Origin: Acinetobacter qingfengensis
Lineage (GTDB): Bacteria; Pseudomonadota; Gammaproteobacteria; Pseudomonadales; Moraxellaceae
Direction of reading: 5' to 3'
NCBI RefSeq assembly: GCF_008693185.1
Contig: NZ_VXKN01000004.1
Location: forward strand, 124,001-188,000
Length of the DNA: 64,000 bases
The translations under genes and the position numbers were made by a program. Of this stretch, positions 9,425 to 18,682 are shown piece by piece. Numbering within the stretch: the first letter of the stretch is position 1; every line of letters starts with the position of its first letter. The notes beneath the pieces are model-generated. The model made no database searches. It was given only the letters and a program-made list of their open reading frames with translations, and had not been told where the DNA came from.

Positions 9425-10051
9425 TCAGAAGTACAGACGCTGTACCCAGACTGAAAAGGCAATTAAAACAAAATTGATTACAATAGAAAGTGCAAAATAA
9501 GTTTTAAACGGTTGTTTTTGTGTTTTATGCCGAAAATGTTGTGCAGCAAACCATGCTGCTGTCCAACCGCCTAAAGCACTCATCAATAATAAATGTTGTT
9601 CGGCAACCCGTGCCTGATTTTGTATGGCAGCTTGCTTATCTTGATAGTAAATCCAGTAAGTATAGGCATTGATAAGCATAATCATCAATAAACTTAGTGG
9701 AATGAGTTGGCCAAAGGCAGACATGACCAATAAACCAACCCAATAAATCGCCATAACAATAAAGATTGGATGAAAACTGGTTGATTTTTTCATCTGATTT
9801 GAGGTGCTGGATTGTGTTTTTTGTACTTGTTTGGCTTTGACATAACGAACATTAATGGCTTGAGGGCGGGATTTTTGATCCAACCCTAAATCATATTCAA
9901 TTACGCAACCCTGAATAGGACGTGGCCCATGCTGTGAAAAACTTTTGATATGCAGAAATAATCGATTATGCCGAGGATCGGTAATACCCTGAATAAAGCC
10001 ATAACCCTGTTCATCATGCCATTCGATCAGGCGTCCCTGATAACGTGCCAT
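9425..10051 (-). CDS. Cold-shock-domain / DUF1294 fusion membrane protein
   Basis: A 208-residue protein with an N-terminal OB-fold resembling cold shock proteins (QGYGFI and NRLFLHIKSF, RNP-like motifs) over about residues 1-70. It is followed by four hydrophobic segments and a C-terminal DUF1294 signature, SALGGWTAAWFAAQHFRHKTQK. The family joins nucleic-acid-binding and membrane domains, with unknown role. It starts one base after the thrB stop, so it is translated from the same mRNA. Confidence 0.85.
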   Translation of the reverse strand: MARYQGRLIEWHDEQGYGFIQGITDPRHNRLFLHIKSFSQHGPRPIQGCVIEYDLGLDQKSRPQAINVRYVKAKQVQKTQSSTSNQMKKSTSFHPIFIVMAIYWVGLLVMSAFGQLIPLSLLMIMLINAYTYWIYYQDKQAAIQNQARVAEQHLLLMSALGGWTAAWFAAQHFRHKTQKQPFKTYFALSIVINFVLIAFSVWVQRLYF

Positions 10052-10052
10052 A

Positions 10053-11006
10053 TTAAATCATTCCAGCATTTAAACGATCGACAAGCATGGCGCGCATAAC
10101 AGCCGGATCCTTAACAAAAACATCAGCGCCAGTACGTCCCTCAAGGCGATTAAGTCTGGCGACATTCAAACGTAATAACCAGAAGCGACATGCAGCCATT
10201 GCCAGATAAATATTTAAACAGGCCTTTTCATCTGCTGTTAATGGACGAACATCTTGATATGCCTGCAAAAATGCTTGTACATATTGCGTATTTAAGGTTA
10301 CATCAGGGTATTGGGTACAAAAATCATTGATGGTAATGGCGATATCGAACAGTAATTCATCATGATTAAGTTCAAAAAAGTCTAAAATACCAGTGAGCTG
10401 ATCACCCTGAAATAATGTGTTATCACGAAATAAATCTGAATGAATCCAGCCTTTTGGGCGATCAGGATGTTGCGTTTGTAAATGTTCAAACTTTGCATAC
10501 ACCTGATCAAACAATTGTTGATCATCTGCATTCATTTCGGCAGTTTTAAGGATTTGGCCAATATTGGTCCAGTAGGCATGTCCACGATCATGGCTTCGGA
10601 TCATTTTAAAATGCTGTAAGGCAGTATGTAACTTTGCCTGTGCCTTAGCGATTTCGATAACCTGGGCAAGACTGGTCTGCATGGGATGTTCTCCCCAAAC
10701 CCGTGGTGCAATTTGAGCAGGTTTATTCAGTAAAGTATGAATGGCTTGTTGCTGATAAAGTAATGGTGTAGCAACCGGGACACCGTGTTGTTGTAATTGT
10801 TGTAGAACAGGAACCAGCTCGCCCGCACTTTGTGCAGTTTCATTCTCAAATATGGTCAGTACGTATTGTTTCTGATCGGCACAGACTAAAAAATAATTGG
10901 TATTTTGAATGCCGCCTTGAATGGGATTTAATGCGATCACTTCCAATCCATAGGCAGTTGCAAATTGTTGTGCCTGAGCCAGAGAAAGCTGTGTATAAAC
11001 TGACAT
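10053..11006 (-). CDS. thrB: Homoserine kinase, type II (ThrB)
   Basis: A 317-residue enzyme that phosphorylates homoserine for threonine synthesis. It belongs to the aminoglycoside phosphotransferase fold rather than the GHMP kinases of E. coli. The catalytic loop is GWIHSDLFRDN and the metal-binding segment is GILDFFELNHD. Type II ThrB is usual in Pseudomonas and Acinetobacter. It heads a three-gene minus-strand operon with two membrane proteins of unknown function and is divergent from hisF. Confidence 0.92.
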   Translation of the reverse strand: MSVYTQLSLAQAQQFATAYGLEVIALNPIQGGIQNTNYFLVCADQKQYVLTIFENETAQSAGELVPVLQQLQQHGVPVATPLLYQQQAIHTLLNKPAQIAPRVWGEHPMQTSLAQVIEIAKAQAKLHTALQHFKMIRSHDRGHAYWTNIGQILKTAEMNADDQQLFDQVYAKFEHLQTQHPDRPKGWIHSDLFRDNTLFQGDQLTGILDFFELNHDELLFDIAITINDFCTQYPDVTLNTQYVQAFLQAYQDVRPLTADEKACLNIYLAMAACRFWLLRLNVARLNRLEGRTGADVFVKDPAVMRAMLVDRLNAGMI

Positions 11007-11121
11007 AATGAAGAAAACCTACGGACAAATAACATATTTTTGCTAGAATAACTGCTTATTGCCCTAAGGTGTAGCCTGAAAGGCAAATTATCTTGCATTT
11101 CAATTGCATTTGGACAAATTT

Positions 11122-11880
11122 ATGTTAGCAAAACGAATTATCCCGTGTTTGGACGTAGATAATGGGCGAGTGGTCAAAGGTGTTCAGTTTTTAGATATTC
11201 GTGATGCGGGTGATCCGGTAGAGGTGGCGCGCCGTTATAACGAACAAGGCGCAGATGAAATCACCTTTTTGGATATTACAGCGACACATCATGGACGCGA
11301 TACGACTTACCGTACCGTAGAGCGCATGGCAGAAAGTGTATTTGTACCCTTAACAGTGGGTGGTGGTGTGCGCAAGGTAGAAGATATCCGTCAGTTACTG
11401 AATGCCGGTGCAGATAAAGTGAGTATTAATTCTGCTGCAGTATTTCATCCTGAATTTGTACAGGAAGCTTCGAGTCGTTTTGGTGCGCAATGTATTGTGG
11501 TTGCGATTGATGCCAAAAAAGTTGCAGACAATAAATGGGAAATTTTTACGCATGGCGGGCGTAAACCAACGGGTATTGATGCATTGGAATGGTCTGTGAA
11601 AATGGCTGAATATGGTGCAGGTGAATTATTGGTCACCAGTATGGATGCGGATGGCACCAAACAGGGCTACGATCTGGAATTGATGCGCAAGATTAATGAT
11701 CTGGTCACTATTCCTACCATTGCATCAGGTGGTGTAGGCAATTTACAACATTTGGCTGACGGTATTCTAAAAGGCGGAGCAGATGCCGTATTAGCTGCCA
11801 GTATCTTCCACTTTGGACAGCACACTATTCCGGAAGCAAAACAATATCTTGCTGCACAAGGTATTGAAATGCGCCTGTAA
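11122..11880 (+). CDS. hisF: Imidazole glycerol phosphate synthase, cyclase subunit HisF
   Basis: A 252-residue TIM barrel that, with the glutaminase HisH, converts PRFAR and ammonia to imidazole glycerol phosphate and AICAR. The start [23 protein letters not shown] carries the catalytic Asp, and the second catalytic Asp lies in VVAIDAKK. Phosphate-binding loops GGGVRK and ASGGVGN are present. The ATG at 11122 gives the family N-terminus; an earlier TTG at 11104 would add six foreign residues. HisH is not in this window's immediate vicinity. Confidence 0.97.
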   Translation: MLAKRIIPCLDVDNGRVVKGVQFLDIRDAGDPVEVARRYNEQGADEITFLDITATHHGRDTTYRTVERMAESVFVPLTVGGGVRKVEDIRQLLNAGADKVSINSAAVFHPEFVQEASSRFGAQCIVVAIDAKKVADNKWEIFTHGGRKPTGIDALEWSVKMAEYGAGELLVTSMDADGTKQGYDLELMRKINDLVTIPTIASGGVGNLQHLADGILKGGADAVLAASIFHFGQHTIPEAKQYLAAQGIEMRL

Positions 11881-12327
11881 TATCAAGTTAATTTTCTACG
11901 GAAAGTTTGAGCTTTATAGTCCTCTATACCCAGTATAGGATATTGAATTTATAATTTTTATTGCTTGCGGAATATATTTTTCATGGAAAACTTTACAAAT
12001 AATTCAATATCTTATGTGATTACTTGTAAAAGAAAAGTATATTTCGTATAGCTTTTCATTGTTCTTAATATGCAATGCCAGGTAAAAAAGAGAATTTTCG
12101 GCATTTTCAGGACAAGTGTGAATTTGACAATCCGACATAGTAAATCTCTGCTCTATAACTCCTGATTGCCACTATATAATAATAAATCCTCTCATCAGCA
12201 TACATTTGAAAAACTTAATCTCACCTTAAATGTTTAAAAAAGAAAAATAAAAGGCTTATTTATACTTTTTAAGAAATCTAATTTGTAAATATTTAAAAAA
12301 TAAGCAAAAAATATTTATATTTTTTGC
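11881..12327. other. Gene-free A/T-rich region between hisF and the pilin operon promoter
   Basis: No convincing gene is seen. A short hairpin (CTATAC/GTATAG) lies at 11924-11938. An 11-base perfect inverted repeat, GATATTGAATT at 11939-11949 and AATTCAATATC at 12001-12011, follows without a T run. Confidence 0.6.
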
Positions 12328-12356
12328 TTGACGATCGTTTTTTTTTTTTTTATGAT
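12328..12356 (+). promoter_or_regulatory. Promoter of the pseudopilin operon with poly-T spacer
   Basis: TTGACG (12328-12333) and TATGAT (12351-12356) are separated by exactly 17 bases. A run of 14 T (12338-12351) fills most of the spacer and includes the first base of the -10. Both boxes are one base from consensus. Homopolymer slippage here would change promoter spacing; that consequence is inference. Confidence 0.65.
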
Positions 12357-12403
12357 GGGGAAGTTTTAAGGGTGTTTTTTAATCATTTTTAGGGGCAAAA
12401 ACA

Positions 12404-12433
12404 ATGACATATCTACAAAGGCAGCAACACTGA
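12404..12433 (+). CDS. Nine-codon leader ORF in the pilin operon mRNA
   Basis: The ORF reads MTYLQRQQH and has a good Shine-Dalgarno sequence (AGGGG) eight bases upstream. It lies about 40 bases after the predicted transcription start. A second mini-ORF, MNSKKG, ends four bases before the first pilin gene. Whether either is translated is unknown. Confidence 0.35.
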   Translation: MTYLQRQQH

Positions 12434-12484
12434 GCCACTCACCAGATTAAATTTTAAAAAATGAACAGTAAAAAAGGCTGAACA

Positions 12485-12910
12485 ATGAGGATAGTACGCC
12501 CTCAGGGCTTCACTTTGGTTGAATTAATGGTTGTGATCGTGATTATTGCGATATTGGCAGCGATTGCATTACCGAGTTACCAAAATTACATCAAAAAATC
12601 TCATATTCAGGTGGCAAAATCCGACCTGATGACGCTAAGTCTGGTTTTGGAAAGCTATTATCAACGTAATTTAAGCTATCCGGATCAATCATCTGAATTG
12701 GTTGAATCTGCAACAAACAAAAAAATTAGTGAAAAATTCTCAACGTGGAAACCTTCTGAAAATATTTTTGAATATAAATTAGTCAGTAATCAGGCTGAAA
12801 GTACTTACACACTTACCGCAACAGGCACAGGAAATTTATCAGGCTGTACTTTGACATTAAAACAGGATTCTACACGTACGATTGTTGGTTGTCTGGGTGT
12901 GACATGGTAA
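12485..12910 (+). CDS. Type IV pilin-like protein (PilE-type)
   Basis: A 141-residue prepilin. The class III signal is short (MRIVRPQG) with processing expected after the Gly, giving [20 protein letters not shown] with Phe at +1 and Glu at +5. A Cys pair near the C-terminus (GCTLTL...VGCLG) could form the D-region disulfide. It heads a five-gene operon in which each gene overlaps or nearly overlaps the next. Similar proteins serve as minor pilins that prime pilus assembly; the assembly motor and secretin are not in this window. Confidence 0.9.
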   Translation: MRIVRPQGFTLVELMVVIVIIAILAAIALPSYQNYIKKSHIQVAKSDLMTLSLVLESYYQRNLSYPDQSSELVESATNKKISEKFSTWKPSENIFEYKLVSNQAESTYTLTATGTGNLSGCTLTLKQDSTRTIVGCLGVTW

Positions 12911-13392
12911 GCCAATATTCTAGCCAAAACGGTTATTCCCTGATCGAAATCATGGTGGTGATCGTCATTGTTGCTATTTTGGCCGTATTGGGCACATCAC
13001 TTTCCAGAGGCTGGATTGATCAGGCTGAGTTAAATAAAGCAAATGCAGCTTTACAAAGTGCAGTGAATTTAGCCAGAGCCGCCGCTCTTCGTAATGGTGG
13101 AGGAGTGACAGGCAACACAGCAGCAGCATGTATTAAGTTTTATCAAAAAGAATTAACTGTGCGTGTTGCAAAAGAATCAGAAAAAGCAGTATGTGATGAT
13201 GATTTATCATCTGATGAAGAAGAAGTTATTCATCAATTTGATATTGCTGAAAAAATTACCATTGAGCCAAGCATTATTCTGTTTAATTCAAAAGCGCAAG
13301 TCGTAGATTCAGACAAAAATATCGTGAATCTATCATCGATGCCAACAATTAAATATTCTGGCTCGGTTGCAGGAGAAGATTATGCATTTTAA
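12904..13392 (+). CDS. FimT/GspH-like minor pseudopilin
   Basis: A 162-residue protein beginning [10 protein letters not shown], with cleavage expected before [20 protein letters not shown] (Glu at +5). The following helix, [21 protein letters not shown], resembles FimT/FimU/GspH proteins. The ATG at 12904 overlaps the previous stop by seven bases; an upstream TTG at 12889 is less likely. FimU/GspH proteins are part of the minor pilin complex at the pilus tip. Confidence 0.85.
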   Translation: MVSQYSSQNGYSLIEIMVVIVIVAILAVLGTSLSRGWIDQAELNKANAALQSAVNLARAAALRNGGGVTGNTAAACIKFYQKELTVRVAKESEKAVCDDDLSSDEEEVIHQFDIAEKITIEPSIILFNSKAQVVDSDKNIVNLSSMPTIKYSGSVAGEDYAF

Positions 13393-13729
13393 TCGACTGC
13401 ATCAAACAGGGATTGCCTTACTAGAAGCCTTAATTGCCATGTTACTGGTGGCGATTATTGCATTGGGAACAGCATTTGCTTTGGGCAAAATCATGCAAAT
13501 TCAGCGTCAATCTTCTGCTCAAGCCATTGCGGTTAATCAATTACGGGAAAAATTACAAACTGGTGATTGTGCCGATAAAGGCTCATTAACTGCGCCTTTA
13601 AATGGTGTTTCTGAATGCTCACCTTCGACTACATCTATCACAATGGATGATGATATTAGCGTTCCAATTCCGCAGTTAACTGTTAAGGATGCTGCTTTAG
13701 GCGGTGAAATGACCGTAGGGGGAAATTGA
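13382..13729 (+). CDS. PilV-like minor pseudopilin
   Basis: A 115-residue protein. After [10 protein letters not shown] comes IALLEALIAMLLVAIIALG, with Glu at +5 and the LLEALIA signature of PilV. A Cys pair (GDCADK and SECSPS) lies in the globular part. The ATG at 13382 is preceded by AGGAG at a good distance and overlaps the previous gene by 11 bases. It is shorter than typical PilV proteins. Confidence 0.82.
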   Translation: MHFNRLHQTGIALLEALIAMLLVAIIALGTAFALGKIMQIQRQSSAQAIAVNQLREKLQTGDCADKGSLTAPLNGVSECSPSTTSITMDDDISVPIPQLTVKDAALGGEMTVGGN

Positions 13730-14412
13730 TGAAAATCAAACAATACGGTATCAGTTTATTAAGTGTGTTGATTGGATTATTGCTTTCCATGTTGTGTTTG
13801 CTGGCATTATTGGCGGTCTTTCGTACCGTGATAAAAACCAGTATTGCATCGCAAAAAAGTACGGTTAGAACAGCAAACTTGCAAAATAGTCTGATGGGTT
13901 TGCAAAGCATGATCCAGAGTGCAGGATTTGGTTTAGAGAGTGGTAAAAATTTAATTATTTTAGAAAATTCTGTATTTGATGAAAATAATGGAAATATAAA
14001 AAATAATCTTACAGAGGAAGCAGAATTTACTTCTTCAGGTCAAACTGTTTTATGGCGTTATATTCCTGCACCAACAATATCTCCTGTGACAGCCATTTGT
14101 CAAGGTGTGACTTATTACAATAAACAACTCATTCTATTGACTAGTGCATGTTCATCGGATCCTGTTGTTGGACTAAAAACCTTAACGTGGTCAAAATCAG
14201 CAACTTTTTCCGATCTTACAAAAATAAATGTTAGCAGCATTACTTTTGAAAAATCTGGAACATGTATTCCTTACGGTTTTGATGGTTCTAAGGATGCTTC
14301 ATATCCTAAATTAACTATTACCGCTACTTATCCGTTAGATCCTGCTAATACAAGTACATTAATGACGATTAAATTTCCTATTTGTTTGACTAATCCGGTG
14401 ACAACATCATGA
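13729..14412 (+). CDS. PilW-like minor pseudopilin lacking Glu5
   Basis: A 227-residue protein whose N-terminus (MKIKQYG, then ISLLSVLIGLLLSMLCLL) has the Gly cleavage site and hydrophobic helix. Ser stands at +5, where most pilins have Glu. The segment LMGLQSMIQSAGFGLESG resembles the PilW region after the first helix. Four or more cysteines suggest disulfides. The ATG at 13729 shares a base with the previous stop. Position in the operon (fourth) fits PilW order. Confidence 0.75.
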   Translation: MKIKQYGISLLSVLIGLLLSMLCLLALLAVFRTVIKTSIASQKSTVRTANLQNSLMGLQSMIQSAGFGLESGKNLIILENSVFDENNGNIKNNLTEEAEFTSSGQTVLWRYIPAPTISPVTAICQGVTYYNKQLILLTSACSSDPVVGLKTLTWSKSATFSDLTKINVSSITFEKSGTCIPYGFDGSKDASYPKLTITATYPLDPANTSTLMTIKFPICLTNPVTTS

Positions 14413-14420
14413 GGTCTGCT

Positions 14421-16538
14421 ATGTCCAATTATTCCAAATCACAACAGGGCGCAGCCACAATTTTAATGGTATTGCTGGTGGGTTTTGCTTTGATTTCTTC
14501 GATCTTGGGAACGGCCTATTATTTGCGTATGCAGCAACAGGTAGCAATGGCTAGTCATGCGCTGACCAATGCACAACAAGGAGCATGGGCAGGCGTGGAA
14601 GTGGTACGGCAATATTTGGAGAAAAACATTACTCAGATCGCAAAAGAAACTGCTCCAGTATCTTTATCGATTAATTCTAAAGGGGCAAATCAAATTACTG
14701 CAAAGATTACCAATATAACTGGACCTACGAATAATCAATATAAAATTACCGCACAGATTCAAAATAATAATAAGGCAGCAAAATCAACGTCTACGATTGA
14801 GGTGGTTTATAATGTGAATGTAGGGAGTTCGGGAGGAGAAAAGATCAGTTGGAATACAGATAATGCTATGGATATTCATAGTAAATTGACAATTGTTGGT
14901 GGTGTAAAGTTAATTGGGGAAAGTAATTTAGATAATGATGAAGATAAATATGTTACAGTTAATGTCGATGGGGCCGTTGATGGAACAGCAGGTAATGGTC
15001 TAACAGGTATAGATATATTAAATGCAACAGGAGATGTGAGTTTAGGTAGCTCCTCTCAATTTAAAAAAATTTATTCAAATGGTGATATCTATTTAACTGG
15101 ATCGGCTGCTGCTACAGTTTTAGCATCAGCAGGAAAAACAATACAAATTGATAGTGGTGAAGCAGGTATACAAGGTAAATTATATGCAAATGGGGATATT
15201 ATTATTAATAATGGCATCACAGATAGTGCATATAGTTTATGTAATATATATGTAAAAGATAAGTCGCCAACAATAAAAACACTATTGCAAGCAGGAGGAG
15301 CTACATCAGTAGACTATTGTAATGAAAAAAATAAAAAGTTTATTGATAATGATACTATAGAATCTGGGAAACTTGGAAATGTAAATCTTGAAGCTGTGAA
15401 ATCAGTATCAGATTCTCCTTTTTCAGTATTATCAACCCACTCGATAATTACAAAGGCTTGGATAACCATTGACAGTCTGAAAACACAAGGTGAATTGATT
15501 TGTGGCGGTGGTGGTTTTAATGGATATAAGTCATTAATAGCAAACTCTTGGTCAACTTGCTCTAATTTATCAATTGCTCAATGGGATGGTAGCTCTTTAT
15601 TTACACCAGAAGGGGCACAAAAAGTAGTATCTATGGTTGCTCCAAAAATTGATGCTAATGACTATAAAACAGAGGCTAATTACATTTTCTCACTAGAAGA
15701 AGATAATACTGTTAAAGTTACTCTACAAAATATGAGTAATACAAATTTAAATGGAAAAACTTACTATTCTGGATTATATAATGGTATAGGTGGGTATTTA
15801 TGCGAAAATAAAGACTGTACTACAACACCAATTGCAAAAATTTCTTCTATTACATGGGGTTATCAAACAATTAAATATGATGGTTCTAAATGGATAGTAA
15901 ATGCAAACAATAATAGTGGGCATGATATAAAATCAAAAGATACTCCTTCAATACCAGTGTTATCTCCAGGAATTTTATTTTTTGATGGAGATATTGAAAT
16001 AGGAGCTGGTTCATTTATTAATTCATTTATTGTGACTGGAGATATTACATTTAATAACTCGGGAACTGCTATATATGCACCTAATTATGCAGGTCGATCT
16101 CAAATTTGTACTATGACTTATTATCCGACATCGGCTTATCCATATCTAAAACCTTCTGAAAGTCAATTATGTATTCCTTTGAAAAATGATAAAGGTGAAG
16201 ATCAGGTAGCATATAGCTCTGGAAATATTGCCTTACTTGCGGGATCTTATAAAAGTGATGGAACTTATCAAGGAGGAAATATAACTTTAAGTAATGCATA
16301 TATTTATGGAAATATTATTGCAGGAAATCATTTTTATACAACTGCCAGTACAAATTATGTGGTTGGTGGAATATTAGCAGCACTATTAAGTGGCGATGGT
16401 AGCTCAAATTTTGGTAATGCTTTAACTGTAGATTTATCAAATATTTCTACACATAGTGATTTTATCTCAGGAACGCCAATTATAGTTAATGGCGACCCAA
16501 CAGTAACCGCCAAAATCAAATGGGCACGTTATTTATAA
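14421..16538 (+). CDS. PilX/GspK-like pseudopilin fused to a large beta-rich domain (possible tip adhesin)
   Basis: A 705-residue protein. Its N-terminus (MSNYSKSQQG, then AATILMVLLVGFALISSILG) is a class III signal of PilX type without Glu5, followed by a helix to about residue 70. PilX proteins are normally 150-200 residues; the remaining ~550 here are rich in Gly, Asn, Ser and Thr with short repeated beta-strand phrases such as GDIYLTGS, ANGDIIINNG and GDIEIGAGSF. These suggest a beta-helix or polymer-forming fold. The ATG at 14421 has GAGG eight bases upstream; an ATG at 14409 overlapping the previous stop is the alternative. The coding sequence is more A/T-rich than its neighbours. An adhesin role is inference. 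Confidence 0.75.
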   Translation: MSNYSKSQQGAATILMVLLVGFALISSILGTAYYLRMQQQVAMASHALTNAQQGAWAGVEVVRQYLEKNITQIAKETAPVSLSINSKGANQITAKITNITGPTNNQYKITAQIQNNNKAAKSTSTIEVVYNVNVGSSGGEKISWNTDNAMDIHSKLTIVGGVKLIGESNLDNDEDKYVTVNVDGAVDGTAGNGLTGIDILNATGDVSLGSSSQFKKIYSNGDIYLTGSAAATVLASAGKTIQIDSGEAGIQGKLYANGDIIINNGITDSAYSLCNIYVKDKSPTIKTLLQAGGATSVDYCNEKNKKFIDNDTIESGKLGNVNLEAVKSVSDSPFSVLSTHSIITKAWITIDSLKTQGELICGGGGFNGYKSLIANSWSTCSNLSIAQWDGSSLFTPEGAQKVVSMVAPKIDANDYKTEANYIFSLEEDNTVKVTLQNMSNTNLNGKTYYSGLYNGIGGYLCENKDCTTTPIAKISSITWGYQTIKYDGSKWIVNANNNSGHDIKSKDTPSIPVLSPGILFFDGDIEIGAGSFINSFIVTGDITFNNSGTAIYAPNYAGRSQICTMTYYPTSAYPYLKPSESQLCIPLKNDKGEDQVAYSSGNIALLAGSYKSDGTYQGGNITLSNAYIYGNIIAGNHFYTTASTNYVVGGILAALLSGDGSSNFGNALTVDLSNISTHSDFISGTPIIVNGDPTVTAKIKWARYL

Positions 16539-16546
16539 TCTTCTGC

Positions 16547-16606
16547 TAAGGGATTGGGGCTTCGGTATTTTTTTAAATTCTCCAGACCTTGATCCCTTAT
16601 TTTTTT
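16547..16606 (+). terminator. Terminator of the pseudopilin operon
   Basis: TAAGGGAT (16547-16554) pairs with ATCCCTTA (16592-16599) and is followed by seven T. The loop is long (37 bases), so efficiency is uncertain. Confidence 0.55.
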
Positions 16607-16812
16607 AATTTCGCAACGTGCGCTAAAAATCATCTTGCACTCTGCATCTGATTCAGCTACAAAATCATTATACTCTACACAATGATCAGCAAAATTCTAT
16701 ATTATTGCTGTACTGGCTGATGTCAGGGTATTTAAAAATAGGGATTGGGAAAACTGTTCTGGCAGAATTCATGGTCTGAACGAGAGATAACGGGTTGTAT
16801 CATTAGGGAAAA

Positions 16813-18594
16813 ATGATAATGAAAAAACAATTGATCGGGTTATGCGTTGCTGGGTTAATGGCTGTTCAGGCCAATGCGACAGAATTTAATGATGTGGTGA
16901 TTTTCGGTGATAGTTTGAGTGATGGTGGCCAATACGGTAGTCGCTTTACCACAAATCCCGGGAAAACCACCGCAGAACTGGTCGCTGAGGGCGTTGGTAT
17001 TGAAACGATACCCTCGACACAAGGGGGAAGTAATTATGCTTATGGTGGTGCAACTGTTGCTGATTTTTCCAATGGTATTCCTACGTTACAGCAACAACTA
17101 GCCATCTATCTAAATGCAAATAATGGTGTCGCCGATGCAAATACCCTGTATCAGGTTTGGGGCGGTGCCAATGATATTTTTGCATACGCAACATCTTATG
17201 CTTCCGGAAGCATCAGCGCCACGCAATTACAAACGGGTCTGGTCACATCAGCCTCTACAGAGTTGGCACTCCTAACAACGCTTAAAGATGCTGGAGCAAG
17301 CTATGTTGTGGTTTATAATATGCCGGATATTGGATTAACGCCTAGTTATGTCAATACGGCGAGTAGTGCTACGGCAACAGCATTGGCAACTTTATATAAC
17401 AGCACTTTAAACTCAGGTTTGAATACATTGAGTGATCAGGGATTAAATATTATTCCTGTCAATGTTTATGGGCTATTGCAGGAAATTGCTGCCAATCCGA
17501 CACAATACGGATTTAGCAATGTCACAGATATGGCTTGCAGTAGTGGCTCATCTTTGGGATGTACAGATGACGGTACAGGCTATTTATTTGCAGATGGTGT
17601 CCATCCTACTGCATATACACATCAAATTTTGTCAAAAGTGGTTTTATCCACGTTAAATGCACCCAAGCAAATATCATTACTCACTGAAGCACCTTTGGCC
17701 TTAACTCAGGCACATTATCGCGCCATTAAAAATGAAATGCTGAACGATATGAATGGTGCGCAAACCCGTGCTTTTGTAAATCTTGACTATAATCATCAAA
17801 AAATTGACAGTAATAAAACATCACCCGGATTGAGTGCTAATCAGGTTAATTTAAGTTTGGGTTTTGATGGTCGATTAAGCGAAAACCTTTCTTTAGGAAT
17901 GGGATTAAATATTGGCCAGCAACGAGGAGATTTTGCTTCATCACTGGGGGAATATGCATTAAATGATTATGGCGCAATAATTTATGCTTTGTATCATCAA
18001 TCCAATGCGTATTTGGGCGGTTTTTTCAATGCTGGACGCTTAAGTTATAATGATATTAAACGTAATATTCAGATAGGAGATTATCGTCGTACCGAGAAAG
18101 GTGATGTTGAAGGAACTCATGTTGGGGGTGGCCTTGATGGCGGTTGGTGGTTTAATTATCAGGATATAAAAACAGGCCCATTTGCACATCTCGAGTGGCA
18201 GTCGATCAAACTCGATCGTTATCAGGAAAATAGCAGTGACAGTACGGCGATGTGGTTTGATGATTTAACGAGAGATTCGTTTGTCACTACATTAGGATGG
18301 CGTATTCAAGGGAACTATAAACTGAATGGTATCTCACTTCAGCCTGTTGGTGAAATTGCATGGAATCATGAATCCAAGGATGACGCGACCACTGTAAAAG
18401 CAGGTTTAAATAGCATGAATGGTTACTTTAAATTAACAGGCTATCAACCGGACACCAATTGGGGCAGTGCGACATTGGGTGTAAATGCACAATTAAAAGA
18501 AAATTTGTCTTCATGGTTGATGTTAAACAGCACTTTTGCTCATGACAGCAAACAGGATTTTGGTGTCAATGCTGGTTTAAAGGTGAAGTTTTAA
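16813..18594 (+). CDS. GDSL esterase/lipase autotransporter (EstA-like)
   Basis: A 593-residue outer membrane protein. A Sec signal peptide ends around ...MAVQANA. The passenger is a GDSL hydrolase with nucleophile block FGDSLSDGG, the GGANDIF block with its oxyanion Asn, and the DGVHPT block with catalytic Asp and His. A C-terminal beta-barrel autotransporter domain of about 280 residues ends in the Phe of KVKF. EstA-type enzymes stay tethered at the cell surface and hydrolyse glycerol esters. Two in-frame ATG codons (16813 and 16819) both have AGGGA upstream. Confidence 0.93.
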   Translation: MIMKKQLIGLCVAGLMAVQANATEFNDVVIFGDSLSDGGQYGSRFTTNPGKTTAELVAEGVGIETIPSTQGGSNYAYGGATVADFSNGIPTLQQQLAIYLNANNGVADANTLYQVWGGANDIFAYATSYASGSISATQLQTGLVTSASTELALLTTLKDAGASYVVVYNMPDIGLTPSYVNTASSATATALATLYNSTLNSGLNTLSDQGLNIIPVNVYGLLQEIAANPTQYGFSNVTDMACSSGSSLGCTDDGTGYLFADGVHPTAYTHQILSKVVLSTLNAPKQISLLTEAPLALTQAHYRAIKNEMLNDMNGAQTRAFVNLDYNHQKIDSNKTSPGLSANQVNLSLGFDGRLSENLSLGMGLNIGQQRGDFASSLGEYALNDYGAIIYALYHQSNAYLGGFFNAGRLSYNDIKRNIQIGDYRRTEKGDVEGTHVGGGLDGGWWFNYQDIKTGPFAHLEWQSIKLDRYQENSSDSTAMWFDDLTRDSFVTTLGWRIQGNYKLNGISLQPVGEIAWNHESKDDATTVKAGLNSMNGYFKLTGYQPDTNWGSATLGVNAQLKENLSSWLMLNSTFAHDSKQDFGVNAGLKVKF

Positions 18595-18619
18595 ATATAA
18601 ATTTTGATTGCAAAATATG

Positions 18620-18661
18620 CAGGCAGTTGTGTGGAGAGATTCCATATCACTGCCTGTTTTT
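18620..18661 (+). terminator. Terminator after the esterase gene
   Basis: CAGGCAGT and ACTGCCTG form an 8-bp stem followed by five T, 26 bases after the stop codon. Confidence 0.75.
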
Positions 18662-18682
18662 AAATGATATAAAAACTTTGAT

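Noticed and set aside
12889..12903. TTG start extending the FimT-like gene
   Set aside because: The extension lies inside the previous gene and would lengthen the class III signal peptide; the ATG at 12904 fits better.
14830..16500. Repeated short phrases suggesting a CRISPR-like or tandem DNA repeat
   Set aside because: The repeats are degenerate at DNA level and reflect protein beta-strand phrases; there is no constant repeat or spacer spacing.
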